Notes: generated by a model not told the origin, from the letters alone. 64,000 bases of DNA from Paenibacillus daejeonensis DSM 15491 (GCF_000378385.1 NZ_KB899664.1:365777-429776), one strand, 5' to 3'. Positions 51,496 to 61,422 are shown, counted from the stretch's first letter. A program made the numbers and translations.

Positions 51496-51525
51496 TTACC
51501 AAAGCTTGTCCTCATGTGATATAAT
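51496..51525 (+). promoter_or_regulatory. Promoter of fba
   Basis: Extended -10 TGATATAAT (51517-51525) with a possible -35 TTACCA (51496-51501), 18 bp apart. The ribosome binding site AGGAGGAG follows near 51570. Confidence 0.65.
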
Positions 51526-51587
51526 AACTCCGTATGACAAGTCGAACGGGCTTGAGAACACATAGTGCTTAGGAGGAGTAAGAAACC

Positions 51588-52442
51588 ATGCCATTGGTAT
51601 CGATGAACGAATTTTTGCCTAAGGCAAAAGCAAACAAATTTGCGGTCGGTCAATTCAACATGAACAACCTGGAGTTCGCGCAGGCGATTGTTGATGCAGC
51701 GATCGAAGAGAAGTCTCCATTTATCTACGGTGTCAGCGAAGGCGCTCTGAAATACATGGGCATCGAGTTCACCGTTGCACTGGCTGAAGCAGCTGCCAAA
51801 AAATCCGGTCTGCCAATTGCGCTGCACCTGGACCACGGCTCCAGCTTTGAAGTTGCCATGAAGTGTATCCGTGCGGGCTTCTCGTCGGTTATGTTCGACG
51901 GTTCCCACTACTCGCTGGAAGAAAATATCCGTCTGACCAAAGAAGTCGTTCGCGCTGCTCGTGAGATGGGCGTATCGGTTGAGGGTGAGCTGGGTACAAT
52001 CGGCGGCGTTGAGGATGACATCAGCGTGGACGAAGAGCATGCTTCCCTGGCTAAGCCTGAAGAAGCGATCCGTTTCTACGAAGAGACTGGCGTTGACTGT
52101 CTGGCTATCGCTGTAGGTACTGCTCACGGCATGTACAAAGGCGAAGTAAAAATCCAGTATGACATCATCAAAGAAGTCACTGCTGCTATCCCAGTACCAG
52201 TTGTACTGCACGGCGGTTCCGGTGTACCGGACGAAGCGATCCGCAAGTCGATCGAAGCTGGCGTAGGTAAAATCAACGTGAACACAGAGAATCAAGTTGC
52301 AGCGACGAACGCGATTCGGAAAGTACTGTCTTCCAATGACACGGTATATGATCCTCGCAAATATCTGACGCCTGCCCGCGACGCCATGGTAGCCGTAGTA
52401 CGCGAGAAAATCCGTTTGTTCGGCAGTAACAACCAGGCGTAA
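51588..52442 (+). CDS. fba: Class II fructose-bisphosphate aldolase
   Basis: A 284-residue zinc-dependent aldolase that cleaves fructose 1,6-bisphosphate in glycolysis and gluconeogenesis. It has LHLDHGSSFE (zinc and catalytic Asp), GELGTIGGVEDD, AIAVGTAHGMYKG and VLHGGSGVPDE, which are the family zinc and phosphate sites. AGGAGG lies before the ATG. Position between spo0F and murA matches Bacillales gene order. Confidence 0.97.
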   Translation: MPLVSMNEFLPKAKANKFAVGQFNMNNLEFAQAIVDAAIEEKSPFIYGVSEGALKYMGIEFTVALAEAAAKKSGLPIALHLDHGSSFEVAMKCIRAGFSSVMFDGSHYSLEENIRLTKEVVRAAREMGVSVEGELGTIGGVEDDISVDEEHASLAKPEEAIRFYEETGVDCLAIAVGTAHGMYKGEVKIQYDIIKEVTAAIPVPVVLHGGSGVPDEAIRKSIEAGVGKINVNTENQVAATNAIRKVLSSNDTVYDPRKYLTPARDAMVAVVREKIRLFGSNNQA

Positions 52443-52592
52443 CTTCTCGAAACAAACGCTCCAGACCGTTCAGTCAGCATGAGTCTTGTGTACAAGCCGC
52501 TTGCTGCTGCCTTAAGCAGCAGCGGTGGATATGCGGGGGCTGGCAGAGCGGTCTTGACTTTGTTTTCTTCCGAATGGAGGACATAAGCTCGA

Positions 52593-53846
52593 ATGGAAAA
52601 ATTAATGATACGCGGCGGACGACCGCTGCGCGGTACTGTGCAAATCAGCGGTGCCAAAAACAGCGCAGTCGCCTTGCTGCCTGCGGCCATATTGGCTGAG
52701 TCAGAGGTTATCCTCGACAACTTGCCCCAACTTAGCGATGTAGCAGTATACAGCGAAATTCTGGAGGATCTCGGCGGCTCCGTCACATGGAGAGGAGACT
52801 CCATGTCGATCGACCCCTCTCACATGTCTTCTATCCCTATGCCCAACGGGAAGGTCAAGCTATTGCGGGCCTCCTATTATTTGATGGGTGCGCTGCTCGG
52901 ACGCTTCGGTGAAGCGACGATCGGCCTGCCAGGCGGCTGTAACTTCGAGCCCCGTCCGATTGACCAGCACATCAAAGGCTTTGAAGCGCTTGGTGCAGAA
53001 GTGACCAATGATCACGGCTCGATTCGCATTGCGGCCAAGGAGCTTCGCGGAGCGAAAATCTACCTTGACGTTGCAAGCGTCGGTGCCACGATTAATATCA
53101 TGCTGGCGGCTTCTCGGGCCAAAGGCTCCACAATTATCGAAAACGCGGCCAAAGAGCCTGAAATTATAGATGTTGCCACCCTGCTTAGCGCCATGGGCGC
53201 CAAGATTAAAGGGGCGGGCACCGAGACGATCCGTATTGAGGGCGTCGATTCTTTGCATGGCTGCAGACACTCTATCATCCCTGACCGAATCCAAGCTGGC
53301 ACGTACATGATCGCGGCCGCCGCGACACGTGGCGATGTCTTGATCGACAATGTCATTCCCAAGCACATGGAGGCAATGACGGCCAAGCTATTGGAGATGG
53401 GTGTGGAAGTGCACGAACTGGACGAGGCGATCCGTATTGTCGGACGACCGAGCTATGAGTCCATTGACGTAAGAGCGCTGGTGTATCCAGGCTTTGCGAC
53501 AGATCTGCAGTCACCAATGACGAGCTTGCTCACGCAGGCAAGCGGCGTTAGCATCATCTCTGACTATGTGTATAACAACCGGTTCAAGCATGTGCCCGAG
53601 TTACTTCGCATGGGTGCCAACATCCGACTGGAAGGGCGCTCAGCGATCATTGAGGGCGGTGCCTTGCATGCAGCCAAAGTCCGTGCAGCGGACTTGCGCG
53701 CTGGCGCTGCGCTTGTTGTAGCCGGACTGACGGTTAACGACGGCGTAACAGAAATCACCGGTGTCGAATATATCGACCGCGGCTACGACTCGCTCGTAGA
53801 CAATCTGCGGGAACTGGGAGCCGATGTCTGGCGCGAGAATGATTAG
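52593..53846 (+). CDS. murA: UDP-N-acetylglucosamine 1-carboxyvinyltransferase
   Basis: A 417-residue enzyme that transfers enolpyruvate from PEP to UDP-GlcNAc, the first committed step of peptidoglycan synthesis and the fosfomycin target. The catalytic cysteine is Cys116 in [14 protein letters not shown]; the start [20 protein letters not shown] and ISGAKNS substrate loop are typical. Bacillota often carry two paralogues; the place beside fba and rho corresponds to the MurZ (MurAB) paralogue. GGAGGAC precedes the ATG. Confidence 0.95.
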   Translation: MEKLMIRGGRPLRGTVQISGAKNSAVALLPAAILAESEVILDNLPQLSDVAVYSEILEDLGGSVTWRGDSMSIDPSHMSSIPMPNGKVKLLRASYYLMGALLGRFGEATIGLPGGCNFEPRPIDQHIKGFEALGAEVTNDHGSIRIAAKELRGAKIYLDVASVGATINIMLAASRAKGSTIIENAAKEPEIIDVATLLSAMGAKIKGAGTETIRIEGVDSLHGCRHSIIPDRIQAGTYMIAAAATRGDVLIDNVIPKHMEAMTAKLLEMGVEVHELDEAIRIVGRPSYESIDVRALVYPGFATDLQSPMTSLLTQASGVSIISDYVYNNRFKHVPELLRMGANIRLEGRSAIIEGGALHAAKVRAADLRAGAALVVAGLTVNDGVTEITGVEYIDRGYDSLVDNLRELGADVWREND

Positions 53847-53895
53847 CTCGCGGAAGAATAGGCGAAACTATGAAAATATGTATATAAAAATACGT

Positions 53896-53933
53896 GTTCA
53901 AAAACTTCGTGATCAAAAGCGGACTTTTTGAAC
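53896..53933. repeat. Short form of the GTTCAAAAA terminal-inverted-repeat element
   Basis: A 38-bp palindromic relic, GTTCAAAAA to CTTTTTGAAC, containing CTTCGTGATCAAAAGC, which is the inverse of the left end of the elements at 18612 and 61743. It lies between murA and rho. Confidence 0.75.
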
Positions 53934-53968
53934 TACCTTTAAGAAAATTAACCTAAAGTGGTGAGGAT

Positions 53969-55306
53969 ATGACGGAACTTCAGATCGCTGATCTGGAAGG
54001 GATGAAGTTAACCGAGCTCTATAAGCTCGCCAAGCAATACCAAATTCCGTATTACGGACAATTAAGAAAAAATGAACTTATCTTTGCTATTTTGCGCGCA
54101 CAAGCGGAGAAGAGCGGTTTGATGTTTATGCAGGGCGTGCTGGAGATTCTCTCCGAGGGCTACGGCTTCCTGCGTCCCATCAACTATTTGCCAAGTACAG
54201 AGGATATTTATATTTCTGCATCGCAAATTCGCAAGTTTGACCTGCGGACAGGCGACTTGGTTTCAGGCAAATGCCGAACACCCAAAGAGAACGAACGTTA
54301 TTTTGGACTGTTGCAGGTTAATGCCGTAAACGGCGAGAGCCCGGAGCATGCTGCCGAGCGTCTTCATTTCCCGGCGCTGACGCCGTTATTCCCCGAGAAG
54401 AAGCTTGTCCTTGAGACCGCTCCCAAGCATCTCTCCACTCGGATCATGGATGTGCTGGCTCCTGTTGGACTGGGTCAGCGGGGACTGATCGTGGCACCGC
54501 CGAAGGCTGGTAAAACGCTGTTGTTGAAAGAAATCGCCAATAGCATATCCACTAATAACCCGGAGATTGAGCTGTTTGTGCTGCTGATCGACGAGCGACC
54601 AGAGGAAGTAACGGATATGCAGCGTTCGGTCAAGGGCGAGGTTGTGGCCTCGACCTTCGACGAGCTGCCGGAGAACCACATCAAGGTTGCCGAGCTTGTA
54701 TTGCAGCGTGCCTTGCGTCTGGTAGAGCACAAGAAGGATGTCGTCATCCTGCTCGATAGTATCACACGCCTGGCACGTGCTTATAACCTCGTCATCCCGC
54801 CATCAGGCCGTACGCTTAGTGGTGGTATTGACCCTGCAGCCTTCCATCGGCCGAAGCGCTTCTTCGGTTCGGCGCGGAACGTGGAAGAAGGCGGCAGTCT
54901 GACTATCCTGGCAACAGCATTGGTCGAGACGGGTTCCCGGATGGACGACGTCATCTATGAAGAGTTCAAAGGAACAGGCAACATGGAGCTGCATCTGGAC
55001 CGCAAATTGGCGGAACGCCGGATCTTCCCGGCCATCGACATCCGCCGCTCCGGCACACGGCGTGAAGAGATGCTGCTGACCCAAGAAGAGCTGGATAAGG
55101 TATGGGCGATTCGCAAAGGCATGAACGACTCGATGGAATTCATCGATAACTTCCTCAAGAAGCTGGCCGATACGAAGACCAATGAGGAGTTCCTGATGTC
55201 GCTGGACACGTCAGCCATGGGCGGCTCAGGCCAGACTTCTTCCAGACCGGCTTCTGGCAGCGGCCAGACCGGCCGCCGTCCGGTTCGTTCGACGCCGGTA
55301 TCTTAG
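53969..55306 (+). CDS. rho: Transcription termination factor Rho
   Basis: A 445-residue hexameric RNA helicase. The N-terminal helix bundle ([20 protein letters not shown]) is followed by the S1-like RNA-binding domain (EGYGFLRP), Walker [13 protein letters not shown], Walker [16 protein letters not shown] and the R-loop region. A Gly/Ser/Arg-rich tail of about 30 residues follows the conserved end. The gene has GTGAGG upstream of the ATG. Confidence 0.97.
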   Translation: MTELQIADLEGMKLTELYKLAKQYQIPYYGQLRKNELIFAILRAQAEKSGLMFMQGVLEILSEGYGFLRPINYLPSTEDIYISASQIRKFDLRTGDLVSGKCRTPKENERYFGLLQVNAVNGESPEHAAERLHFPALTPLFPEKKLVLETAPKHLSTRIMDVLAPVGLGQRGLIVAPPKAGKTLLLKEIANSISTNNPEIELFVLLIDERPEEVTDMQRSVKGEVVASTFDELPENHIKVAELVLQRALRLVEHKKDVVILLDSITRLARAYNLVIPPSGRTLSGGIDPAAFHRPKRFFGSARNVEEGGSLTILATALVETGSRMDDVIYEEFKGTGNMELHLDRKLAERRIFPAIDIRRSGTRREEMLLTQEELDKVWAIRKGMNDSMEFIDNFLKKLADTKTNEEFLMSLDTSAMGGSGQTSSRPASGSGQTGRRPVRSTPVS

Positions 55307-55345
55307 AATGATCGCCCTCTCAAGAATAAGGAGGCAAGCTACATC

Positions 55346-56611
55346 ATGAATCTCGTATATGCCGATAAGGATGGCAATGTTTTTGATCACCCGGATTGGA
55401 TTGCGCTCGGTCGCAGCGGCGATATGGTCGTGGAGCTCATGGATGATGAGCTGATTCCGCTGCCGGAAGGTGCGACGCTGGTTGGCCTGCCGCATACCCG
55501 GCCCGTGGGGATCAATCCGCGCAGCGGGGCGATGGAACTGCTGCCGGGCGAGGTGCAGGCTGTAGGGGCTCTGCTCCCGCAGGGCTTCACCCGCTTGGTC
55601 ATTCCCGGCTATGTGAAGACCGATAAAACTCAAAAACTGCCGCTCTTCGGATACTCTGCCGTCGTCTGGAAGGACGGCGGATTCTACGTGGCCGCTGATC
55701 CGAGCGATGATCCCGAACGTTGGAATCCGCTGCATTGTGACCGTGGCGAACTCGAGGTGCGCGTAGAGGAATTACTGCAGAAGTATCCAGAGAACCGGCT
55801 CTACAAGCACCTCTCGCACTGCGCATTGGGTTATGAATGCCTGACGGCATCCAATACGTTCTTGCAGCGGTGGGAAGGCGCCGTGCCCGTTTCGTACTCC
55901 TGCAACGCGGGCTGCTTCGGATGTATCTCGGACCAGCCGGACGATAGCGGCTTCCCTGCTCCACAGACGCGGATGAATTTCAAACCGACGGTCGATGAGC
56001 TGACGGAAATCATGCTGGAGCACTTGCAAGCACCGGAGGCCATTATCAGCTTCGGTCAAGGCTGTGAAGGCGAGCCGTCAACACAGGCCAAGATCATCAC
56101 CGAGGCGATGCGCCGTGTGCGGGCGCAAACAGATAACGGCTATATTAATATCAACACCAATGCGGGATTGACGGATCATATTCGGGCCATCGTCGACAGC
56201 GGCCTCGATTTGATGCGTGTCAGTACAATCAGCGCGCTGGATGATCACTATAATGCCTACTACAAGCCCCGGGCGTACACCTTGGCTAATGTCGAGAAAT
56301 CCTTGCGTTATGCAACGGACAAAGGCGTTTACACATCCATCAACTACTTGATCTTTCCTGGGGTCACAGACCGCGAGGAAGAGATTGAAGCCATGATTGG
56401 TTTCGTCAAGCGAACGGGATTGAAGCTGATTCAGATGCGTAATCTAAATATTGATCCAGAGAGTTACCTGGAACTCATTCCTCCGGCCAAGGGCGAGATC
56501 TACGGCATGAAGCAATTGTTGGAAATCTATGCTCAGGAAATCCCGAATGTCGTCATTGGTTCCTATACCCATGTACCTCCGACAAGGCGGCAATTCAGCA
56601 AACAAAGCTAA
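55346..56611 (+). CDS. Radical SAM protein adjacent to rho
   Basis: A 421-residue protein with the iron-sulphur motif CX3CX2C (Cys186, Cys190, Cys193 in YSCNAGCFGCIS), placed unusually far from the N-terminus. About 180 residues without a recognised fold precede the radical SAM barrel, including several Gly/Pro-rich turns and two further cysteines (131 and 159). Later motifs such as GQGCEGEPS fit the SAM-binding strand. It starts 39 bases after rho behind AAGGAGG and may be co-transcribed with it. The substrate is not recognised. Confidence 0.85.
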   Translation: MNLVYADKDGNVFDHPDWIALGRSGDMVVELMDDELIPLPEGATLVGLPHTRPVGINPRSGAMELLPGEVQAVGALLPQGFTRLVIPGYVKTDKTQKLPLFGYSAVVWKDGGFYVAADPSDDPERWNPLHCDRGELEVRVEELLQKYPENRLYKHLSHCALGYECLTASNTFLQRWEGAVPVSYSCNAGCFGCISDQPDDSGFPAPQTRMNFKPTVDELTEIMLEHLQAPEAIISFGQGCEGEPSTQAKIITEAMRRVRAQTDNGYININTNAGLTDHIRAIVDSGLDLMRVSTISALDDHYNAYYKPRAYTLANVEKSLRYATDKGVYTSINYLIFPGVTDREEEIEAMIGFVKRTGLKLIQMRNLNIDPESYLELIPPAKGEIYGMKQLLEIYAQEIPNVVIGSYTHVPPTRRQFSKQS

Positions 56612-56637
56612 ATCAGCCTGTTTTCAGACCTGACGTC

Positions 56638-56670
56638 CTCATGGACTGTTAGGTTTTTTTGTCGTTAAAG
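56638..56670 (+). terminator. Terminator after the radical SAM gene
   Basis: ACCT..GTCC pairs with GGAC..AGGT around TCAT, with a small internal loop, followed by seven T. Confidence 0.8.
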
Positions 56671-56795
56671 GGCTCGTGCGAACATCATTAGAATGTCGTT
56701 GCAACGTGCCGAGCATTCGTGGTATAATCGTCCTTGTGTGGATTTAAACTCTGGGCCCGCCTGTTGGCTCAGGGCAAAGGAAGAGGTGAATCGCG

Positions 56796-56993
56796 ATGAA
56801 ACAAGGTATTCATCCGTCGTATCAAGTAACCACAGTAACCTGCGCATGTGGCAACAGCTTCGAGACCGGTTCGATTAAAGAGAACCTGCGTGTTGAGATC
56901 TGCTCCGTATGCCACCCGTTCTTCACAGGGAAGCAGAAGTTCTTGGATGCTGGTGGACGCGTCGACAAATTCAAAAAGAAATACGGCATCTAA
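56796..56993 (+). CDS. rpmE: 50S ribosomal protein L31 (zinc-binding form)
   Basis: A 65-residue ribosomal protein. Cys16, Cys18, Cys36 and Cys39 (TCACGN and [11 protein letters not shown]) mark the zinc-binding RpmE type rather than the zinc-independent YtiA type. AAGAGGTG precedes the ATG. It is followed by a hairpin that may terminate or attenuate transcription into the next gene. Confidence 0.96.
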   Translation: MKQGIHPSYQVTTVTCACGNSFETGSIKENLRVEICSVCHPFFTGKQKFLDAGGRVDKFKKKYGI

Positions 56994-57019
56994 GCCTTGC
57001 CGCAAATTAGCAGCATATA

Positions 57020-57061
57020 AGAACCTCCCGAAGCCATCCTATGGACAAGGGAGGTTTTCTT
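57020..57061 (+). terminator. Hairpin after rpmE containing the next gene's ribosome binding site
   Basis: AACCTCCC (57022-57029) pairs with GGGAGGTT (57049-57056), with an inner CCAT/ATGG stem, followed by TTTTCTT. GGGAGG is also the ribosome binding site for the ATG at 57062. The same structure could end rpmE transcripts and hide the downstream start. Confidence 0.75.
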
Positions 57062-57469
57062 ATGTTTATACGGATGCGTCATCTGGTATTGATCGTCCTT
57101 ATATTGCTTGTCTGTGTGCCACTCTCGGCTTGTGGGACCAAGCCCCAGGACGACGAAGGGCGGCCGACAACATATGGCCATGATGGGTACATGGGATTGT
57201 CCAATAGCAATCCAGGTCTGCCTACAAACTCAGCCTATTTTAGCTACAGCAGTGATATTCGCTTCATGCACGAAAAGCTGAATGAGATCGGCGGAATCAA
57301 GCATGCTGCATTTCGTATTCAAGATCCAGATATTTATGTAACATTGACGATACGCAGTGACGTGACTGAGAATCAGGCAGCTGGTCTGGTGGATCGGGCA
57401 CATCGGGTGCTTGCGGACAACATGCCTCGCTACGTCATCCACATGGAGCCGTACGAAACCGCACGTTAA
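57062..57469 (+). CDS. Lipoprotein, YhcN/YlaJ-like
   Basis: A 135-residue lipoprotein with lipobox PLSAC (Cys24). The C-terminal half (IRFMHEKLNEIGGIKHAAF and later VDRAHRVLADNMPRYVIHME) resembles YhcN/YlaJ sporulation lipoproteins, found in the forespore or spore membrane. The ATG at 57062 is favoured over a frame from 57041 because GGGAGG lies 7 bases upstream, although that site is inside a hairpin. The family assignment is tentative. Confidence 0.75.
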   Translation: MFIRMRHLVLIVLILLVCVPLSACGTKPQDDEGRPTTYGHDGYMGLSNSNPGLPTNSAYFSYSSDIRFMHEKLNEIGGIKHAAFRIQDPDIYVTLTIRSDVTENQAAGLVDRAHRVLADNMPRYVIHMEPYETAR

Positions 57470-57499
57470 TTAGCCCTCATCACAACTCAGGAGCTTGGC

Positions 57500-57528
57500 T
57501 TGATTATTGCAGTGGAATGAGCTATACT
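57500..57528 (+). promoter_or_regulatory. Promoter of the SRP RNA
   Basis: TTGATT (57500-57505) and TATACT (57523-57528) are 17 bp apart, with the RNA 5' end expected about 6 bases later. Confidence 0.8.
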
Positions 57529-57533
57529 TATGC

Positions 57534-57806
57534 TTGCCGTGCTAGATGGGGAGGTAGCGGTGCCCTGTAACTCGCAATCCGCTATAGCGAGGTTGAATCC
57601 CTGTTCTAGGCCATGTGGATGCAAGGTCTGACTTCAGTGAACAGTGTTGACGATCCTGGTCCACCGCAATGGATGCTTGTGAACCCGGTCAGGTCCGGAA
57701 GGAAGCAGCCGTAAGCAAGTTAATTCATGTGCCGGTGGAGTGCCTGGTCTGAGCTGGAATCTGGGGTTCCGCTTGTGTTGCATTGGTCAAAGACAGGTGC
57801 ACGGTA
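57534..57806 (+). ncRNA. scr: Signal recognition particle RNA (long Bacillus type)
   Basis: The domain IV core GTCAGGTCCGGAAGGAAGCAGC appears as GTCAGGTCCGG (57688) directly followed by AAGGAAGCAGC. The Alu domain is present at the 5' end (GGGGAGGTAGCGGTGCCCTG), and the ends GCCGTGC and GCACGGTA pair. At about 270 nt this is the long form with Alu and S domains, as in B. subtilis scRNA. A T-run at 57811 follows. Confidence 0.96.
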
Positions 57807-57836
57807 CTAATTTTTTGAATTAAATCGAACAGTTAT

Positions 57837-57882
57837 AACACCTTTTGGACATGCTTCGTGCATAATCCAGGAGGTGTTTTTT
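57837..57882 (+). terminator. Terminator downstream of the SRP RNA
   Basis: AACACCT pairs with AGGTGTT, TGGA with TCCA and ATGC with GCAT in one stacked stem, followed by a T-run. Confidence 0.85.
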
Positions 57883-57989
57883 CATATCTAAGGAACGTTT
57901 GGAAGGAATCGCGCGGTTCAGCAGAGAATAACATTATGTGAAAAATTATCAAGTATTACCGGACCGCATCTTTGAAGAGGTGATTCCTA

Positions 57990-59435
57990 TTGAATGACGT
58001 GCCTATGGTAGTACGCGTACGCCAAGAAACGATGGAATGGTACTGGAACAAGGTTCCGTTTGTTATGGCCGTCTTGTGCAATGACTGCTTCGCCGTGGTC
58101 CGGACCAATCCGCTGTTTCGGCAAGAAAGCGGCTATGCAGAATCAGAATTGCTCGGCAGGCCGATGCGCGAGATTCTTGTGGATTACGATCCACATACCA
58201 TCTTGAATGGGAATCCGGTATCGAGTAATGTGGTGCAGCTGCGCAAGAAGAATGAGGAGCTGCAGGAAATGGAGTATATGCTGATGTCCATAGAACTTGA
58301 TGGTGCAAAGCATTACCTGACCTTGTTGCACCAGCCTGCTGCATGGCAGCAATCAGGCCTGATGCAGCAATTTGCGCTGACGCTGCTTCGAGAAGAGAGT
58401 ATGGGGGTCATCCTGCTGCATGCGGATTTTCGCGTGAATGCGATAAGTCCCTTGGCTTGCAAGGTGTTAGGCGTACGAGAAGATGAGGTTCAAGGCAAGC
58501 GGATGGATGAATTGTTTTCCCATACGCCATTCGAGCACCGGTTGTTGAAGCAGATGGTCGTGGAGGAACAGCCTGTACGCAATCACCCTTTCCGCTGGAG
58601 CAAAGCTTATGAACAGAGAGAACTGTTGATGGACGCCAATTTGCTGCGAGATCAACAGGGACGGTTGTTGGGCGCCTACGTGACGTTCAAGGATGTCTCG
58701 AACCTGCGATCACTGGAAGAGCAAGTGCAGCGCAGTGACCGCTTGGCGATGATTGGACAGATTGCTGCCGGTACGGCTCATGAGATTCGCAATCCGCTCA
58801 CTGCAATTAAGGGTTTTCTGCAAATGTTCAAGAATACGATGAAAGAAAAGGGGTTGAATAAGGAATACGGATACACCGAGATCATGCTGACCGAGATTGA
58901 CCGAATCAATGAGCTGGTCAGTGAATTTTTACTCCTGAGCAAGCCCAAGAACATTACCTTCGATCTGGTTGACCCCAATGCCGTGATGAGTGAGATCATG
59001 CCTATTATTCAGAATGAAGCCCTATTGCATGGGATTGTCGTGAATTACGAGAAATTAAGCAGCCTGCCCAGAGTTGTGGCGGATGGCGAGATGCTGAAGC
59101 AGGTGTTTCTGAACATCGGCAAGAACGGCATTGAAGCCATGAAAGAAGGCGGGATTCTTACGATCTCTGGCCGGATTGAACGCGAGCAGGGGCTGACCCG
59201 TTGGGTAAGTATTGATATTGAAGATAATGGCCCCGGGATTGAACCGGCTATGGTGGACCGAATTTTTGATCCGTTTGTCACAACCAAACCTACGGGTACA
59301 GGGCTCGGACTCTCAGTATGCCAGCGCATCATTCACGACATGGGTGGTAAAATCCGGGTATCCTCGCACGAGAAGGGAACGACCTTCACGGTCAGTATTC
59401 CCTGCTCTTTTGAAGATAAGGAAGAGGAGTTCTAA
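57990..59435 (+). CDS. PAS-domain sensor histidine kinase, probable sporulation kinase
   Basis: A 481-residue cytoplasmic kinase with no membrane helix. Two PAS domains (about 20-115 and 130-240) precede a HisKA domain of the sporulation kinase type with His264 in AAGTAHEIRNPLTAIKGFLQ and an HATPase domain with GTGLGLSVCQRI. Kinases of this layout phosphorylate Spo0F, and the spo0F gene is about 7 kb upstream. No partner response regulator is adjacent, which fits an orphan phosphorelay kinase such as KinA or KinE. It starts with TTG after GAGGTG. Confidence 0.88.
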   Translation: MNDVPMVVRVRQETMEWYWNKVPFVMAVLCNDCFAVVRTNPLFRQESGYAESELLGRPMREILVDYDPHTILNGNPVSSNVVQLRKKNEELQEMEYMLMSIELDGAKHYLTLLHQPAAWQQSGLMQQFALTLLREESMGVILLHADFRVNAISPLACKVLGVREDEVQGKRMDELFSHTPFEHRLLKQMVVEEQPVRNHPFRWSKAYEQRELLMDANLLRDQQGRLLGAYVTFKDVSNLRSLEEQVQRSDRLAMIGQIAAGTAHEIRNPLTAIKGFLQMFKNTMKEKGLNKEYGYTEIMLTEIDRINELVSEFLLLSKPKNITFDLVDPNAVMSEIMPIIQNEALLHGIVVNYEKLSSLPRVVADGEMLKQVFLNIGKNGIEAMKEGGILTISGRIEREQGLTRWVSIDIEDNGPGIEPAMVDRIFDPFVTTKPTGTGLGLSVCQRIIHDMGGKIRVSSHEKGTTFTVSIPCSFEDKEEEF

Positions 59436-59583
59436 CTAAAATGGCGGCCCGTTTCTTCGGCGGCAGCAGCTCCCGGGGTTGCCGCAGATGCGGTCGCCTG
59501 TTTCCGCTGACGAAGGGATCGTGTATAATAGACCTACCCGAGTGTTACAGCCCGGGACGAGCGAATTGGAAAGGACGATGAAG

Positions 59584-61368
59584 GTGACCCATATCGCTTT
59601 GTACCGCGCCTGGCGCCCTCAGACGTTCCAGGACATGGTGGGGCAACAACATATTATCCAGACGCTGCAGAATGCGATTCGGGAGCGGCGTATTTCTCAT
59701 GCCTACCTGTTCAACGGACCTCGCGGCACGGGCAAGACGACGGCTGCCAAGATCGTAGCCAAGGCCATCAACTGCCGGGAAGGTCCGACTACCGAGCCCT
59801 GTAACGTATGCGAGGCCTGCAAAGGCATCACGACAGGCACGATTATGGATGTCGTCGAGATCGATGCTGCTTCCAACCGCGGGATTGATGAAATTCGGGA
59901 CATCCGGGACAAGGTGCGTTATGCACCCTCGGAAGTTCGCTACAAGGTTTATATTATAGACGAAGTGCATATGCTGACGACCGAAGCCTTCAACGCATTG
60001 CTTAAGACGTTGGAAGAGCCCCCCGGGCATGTGGTCTTTATCTTGGCGACGACAGAGCCGCATAAGCTGCCAGCGACGATTATCTCCAGGTGTCAGCGCT
60101 TCGACTTCCGCCAGGTGTCCCTGGAGGAACAGACGGAACGACTGCGCACGATCTGCGAGGAGGAAGGGCTGGAGGCCGAGGAGGATGCGCTCGTCTATGT
60201 CGCCAGACTCTCAGATGGCGGCATGCGCGATGCGATCTCACTCCTGGAGCAGGTCTCTGCCTACTCGGGTGGTCGTCTGACGTTGGCGGATGCCGTAGAT
60301 GTGACGGGCGGTCTCGCAGCCGAACAGTTCGCTGAACTCGCAGAGGCGATCCGCAAGCGCGATGTGGCAGCGATTCTTCCGCTGGTCGAGGGACTGATGC
60401 AAGCGGGCAAGAGTGCGGACAAGTGCATGGAGAATCTCGTGTACTATTTCCGAGACTTGCTACTGCTCAAGCTGGTGCCCGGCGGAGCGGCGATGACAGA
60501 GCGAATTGTCGATACCGAGCAGTTCCGGCCGATTGCGGAGGCTTATGATCAAGAGCGTCTCTTCGCTATGATCGATGTGTTGCATCAGTACCAGGTGGAG
60601 ATGAAGCATGCGGCTCAGCCGCAGACCCTCTTCGAAGTCGCGCTGATGAAAATATGCACACTGCCTGCGGGCGGGTCCGCCGAGCTGGCTGGCGGCGGCG
60701 CGGCGAATTCAGCTGCTCCTGCTGCTGATAGTGCCAAGGTCACGGAGCTTACGCGCAAGCTGGAGGCGTTGGAGCGCAAGCTGGAGCAGCTGCTGCGTCA
60801 GGTCGTGCCAGCAGGTGGGGCATCTGATGGCGGCGCTGCGAAGATGGCGCCAGCCCGGCCCGAATCCCGAGGCGGCGGCTTCGGCAACCGCGGCGGGGGC
60901 GCGGGGGCCATGCGTACGACAGTCAAGCTGCACGCCTATACCGCGGCCAAGGACAGCGAGGATTGCCAGAAGATCCGCATGCAGTGGGGTGACGTGCTGC
61001 AGCGAGTGAAGGAAGCACGGATTACGATTCACGCTTGGCTGATCGATGGTGAGCCAGTATCGGTCGCAGATGATAAGGTTCTGATTGCCTTTAAGAATAC
61101 GATTCATCGCGAAACGACCGAGAAGCAGGCTAACCGAGAGGTCATCGAGCGGGTACTGCAGGATGTGTTTCAGAAACCGCTGAGCTTTGTCACGGTCATG
61201 ATCAAAGACTGGACAAGTGCGGCCGACGATGCACCGGCTGCAGCCGCAGAGCCGCTCATTATGGAAGCGGAGGAGCCTGAACAGGGAACCAAGCAGCCGG
61301 AGTGGGTAGAAGAAGCCGTTAAGCTGTTCGGCGAAGAGCTAGTAGTAGTAACCGACCAAGAGAAGTAA
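59584..61368 (+). CDS. dnaX: DNA polymerase III subunit gamma/tau
   Basis: A 594-residue clamp-loader subunit. It has Walker A GPRGTGKTTAAKI, a four-cysteine zinc module (CREGPTTEPCNVCEAC), the DEVHM box and the SRC motif RCQRFDF. A long Ala/Gly-rich linker (about 395-460) connects to the tau-type C-terminal domain. The GTG at 59584 (MTHIALYRAWRPQ) is preferred: AAGGA lies 8 bases upstream, against 2 for the ATG at 59578. A TATAAT -10 lies at 59524. It heads the dnaX-ybaB-recR operon. Confidence 0.96.
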   Translation: MTHIALYRAWRPQTFQDMVGQQHIIQTLQNAIRERRISHAYLFNGPRGTGKTTAAKIVAKAINCREGPTTEPCNVCEACKGITTGTIMDVVEIDAASNRGIDEIRDIRDKVRYAPSEVRYKVYIIDEVHMLTTEAFNALLKTLEEPPGHVVFILATTEPHKLPATIISRCQRFDFRQVSLEEQTERLRTICEEEGLEAEEDALVYVARLSDGGMRDAISLLEQVSAYSGGRLTLADAVDVTGGLAAEQFAELAEAIRKRDVAAILPLVEGLMQAGKSADKCMENLVYYFRDLLLLKLVPGGAAMTERIVDTEQFRPIAEAYDQERLFAMIDVLHQYQVEMKHAAQPQTLFEVALMKICTLPAGGSAELAGGGAANSAAPAADSAKVTELTRKLEALERKLEQLLRQVVPAGGASDGGAAKMAPARPESRGGGFGNRGGGAGAMRTTVKLHAYTAAKDSEDCQKIRMQWGDVLQRVKEARITIHAWLIDGEPVSVADDKVLIAFKNTIHRETTEKQANREVIERVLQDVFQKPLSFVTVMIKDWTSAADDAPAAAAEPLIMEAEEPEQGTKQPEWVEEAVKLFGEELVVVTDQEK

Positions 61369-61422
61369 GCGGAGCGGCTGTGACAGGCCGCCCGTCCACT
61401 AATCCGATGAGGTGATCATGCG

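Noticed and set aside
52503..52523. GCTGCTGC/GCAGCAGC hairpin upstream of murA as a terminator of fba
   Set aside because: The stem is strong, but no T-run follows on either strand. It may be an mRNA stabiliser or chance.
57534..57806. tRNA gene near the SRP RNA
   Set aside because: The structured region is fully explained by the SRP RNA Alu and S domains; no TTCGA loop or anticodon arm was found.
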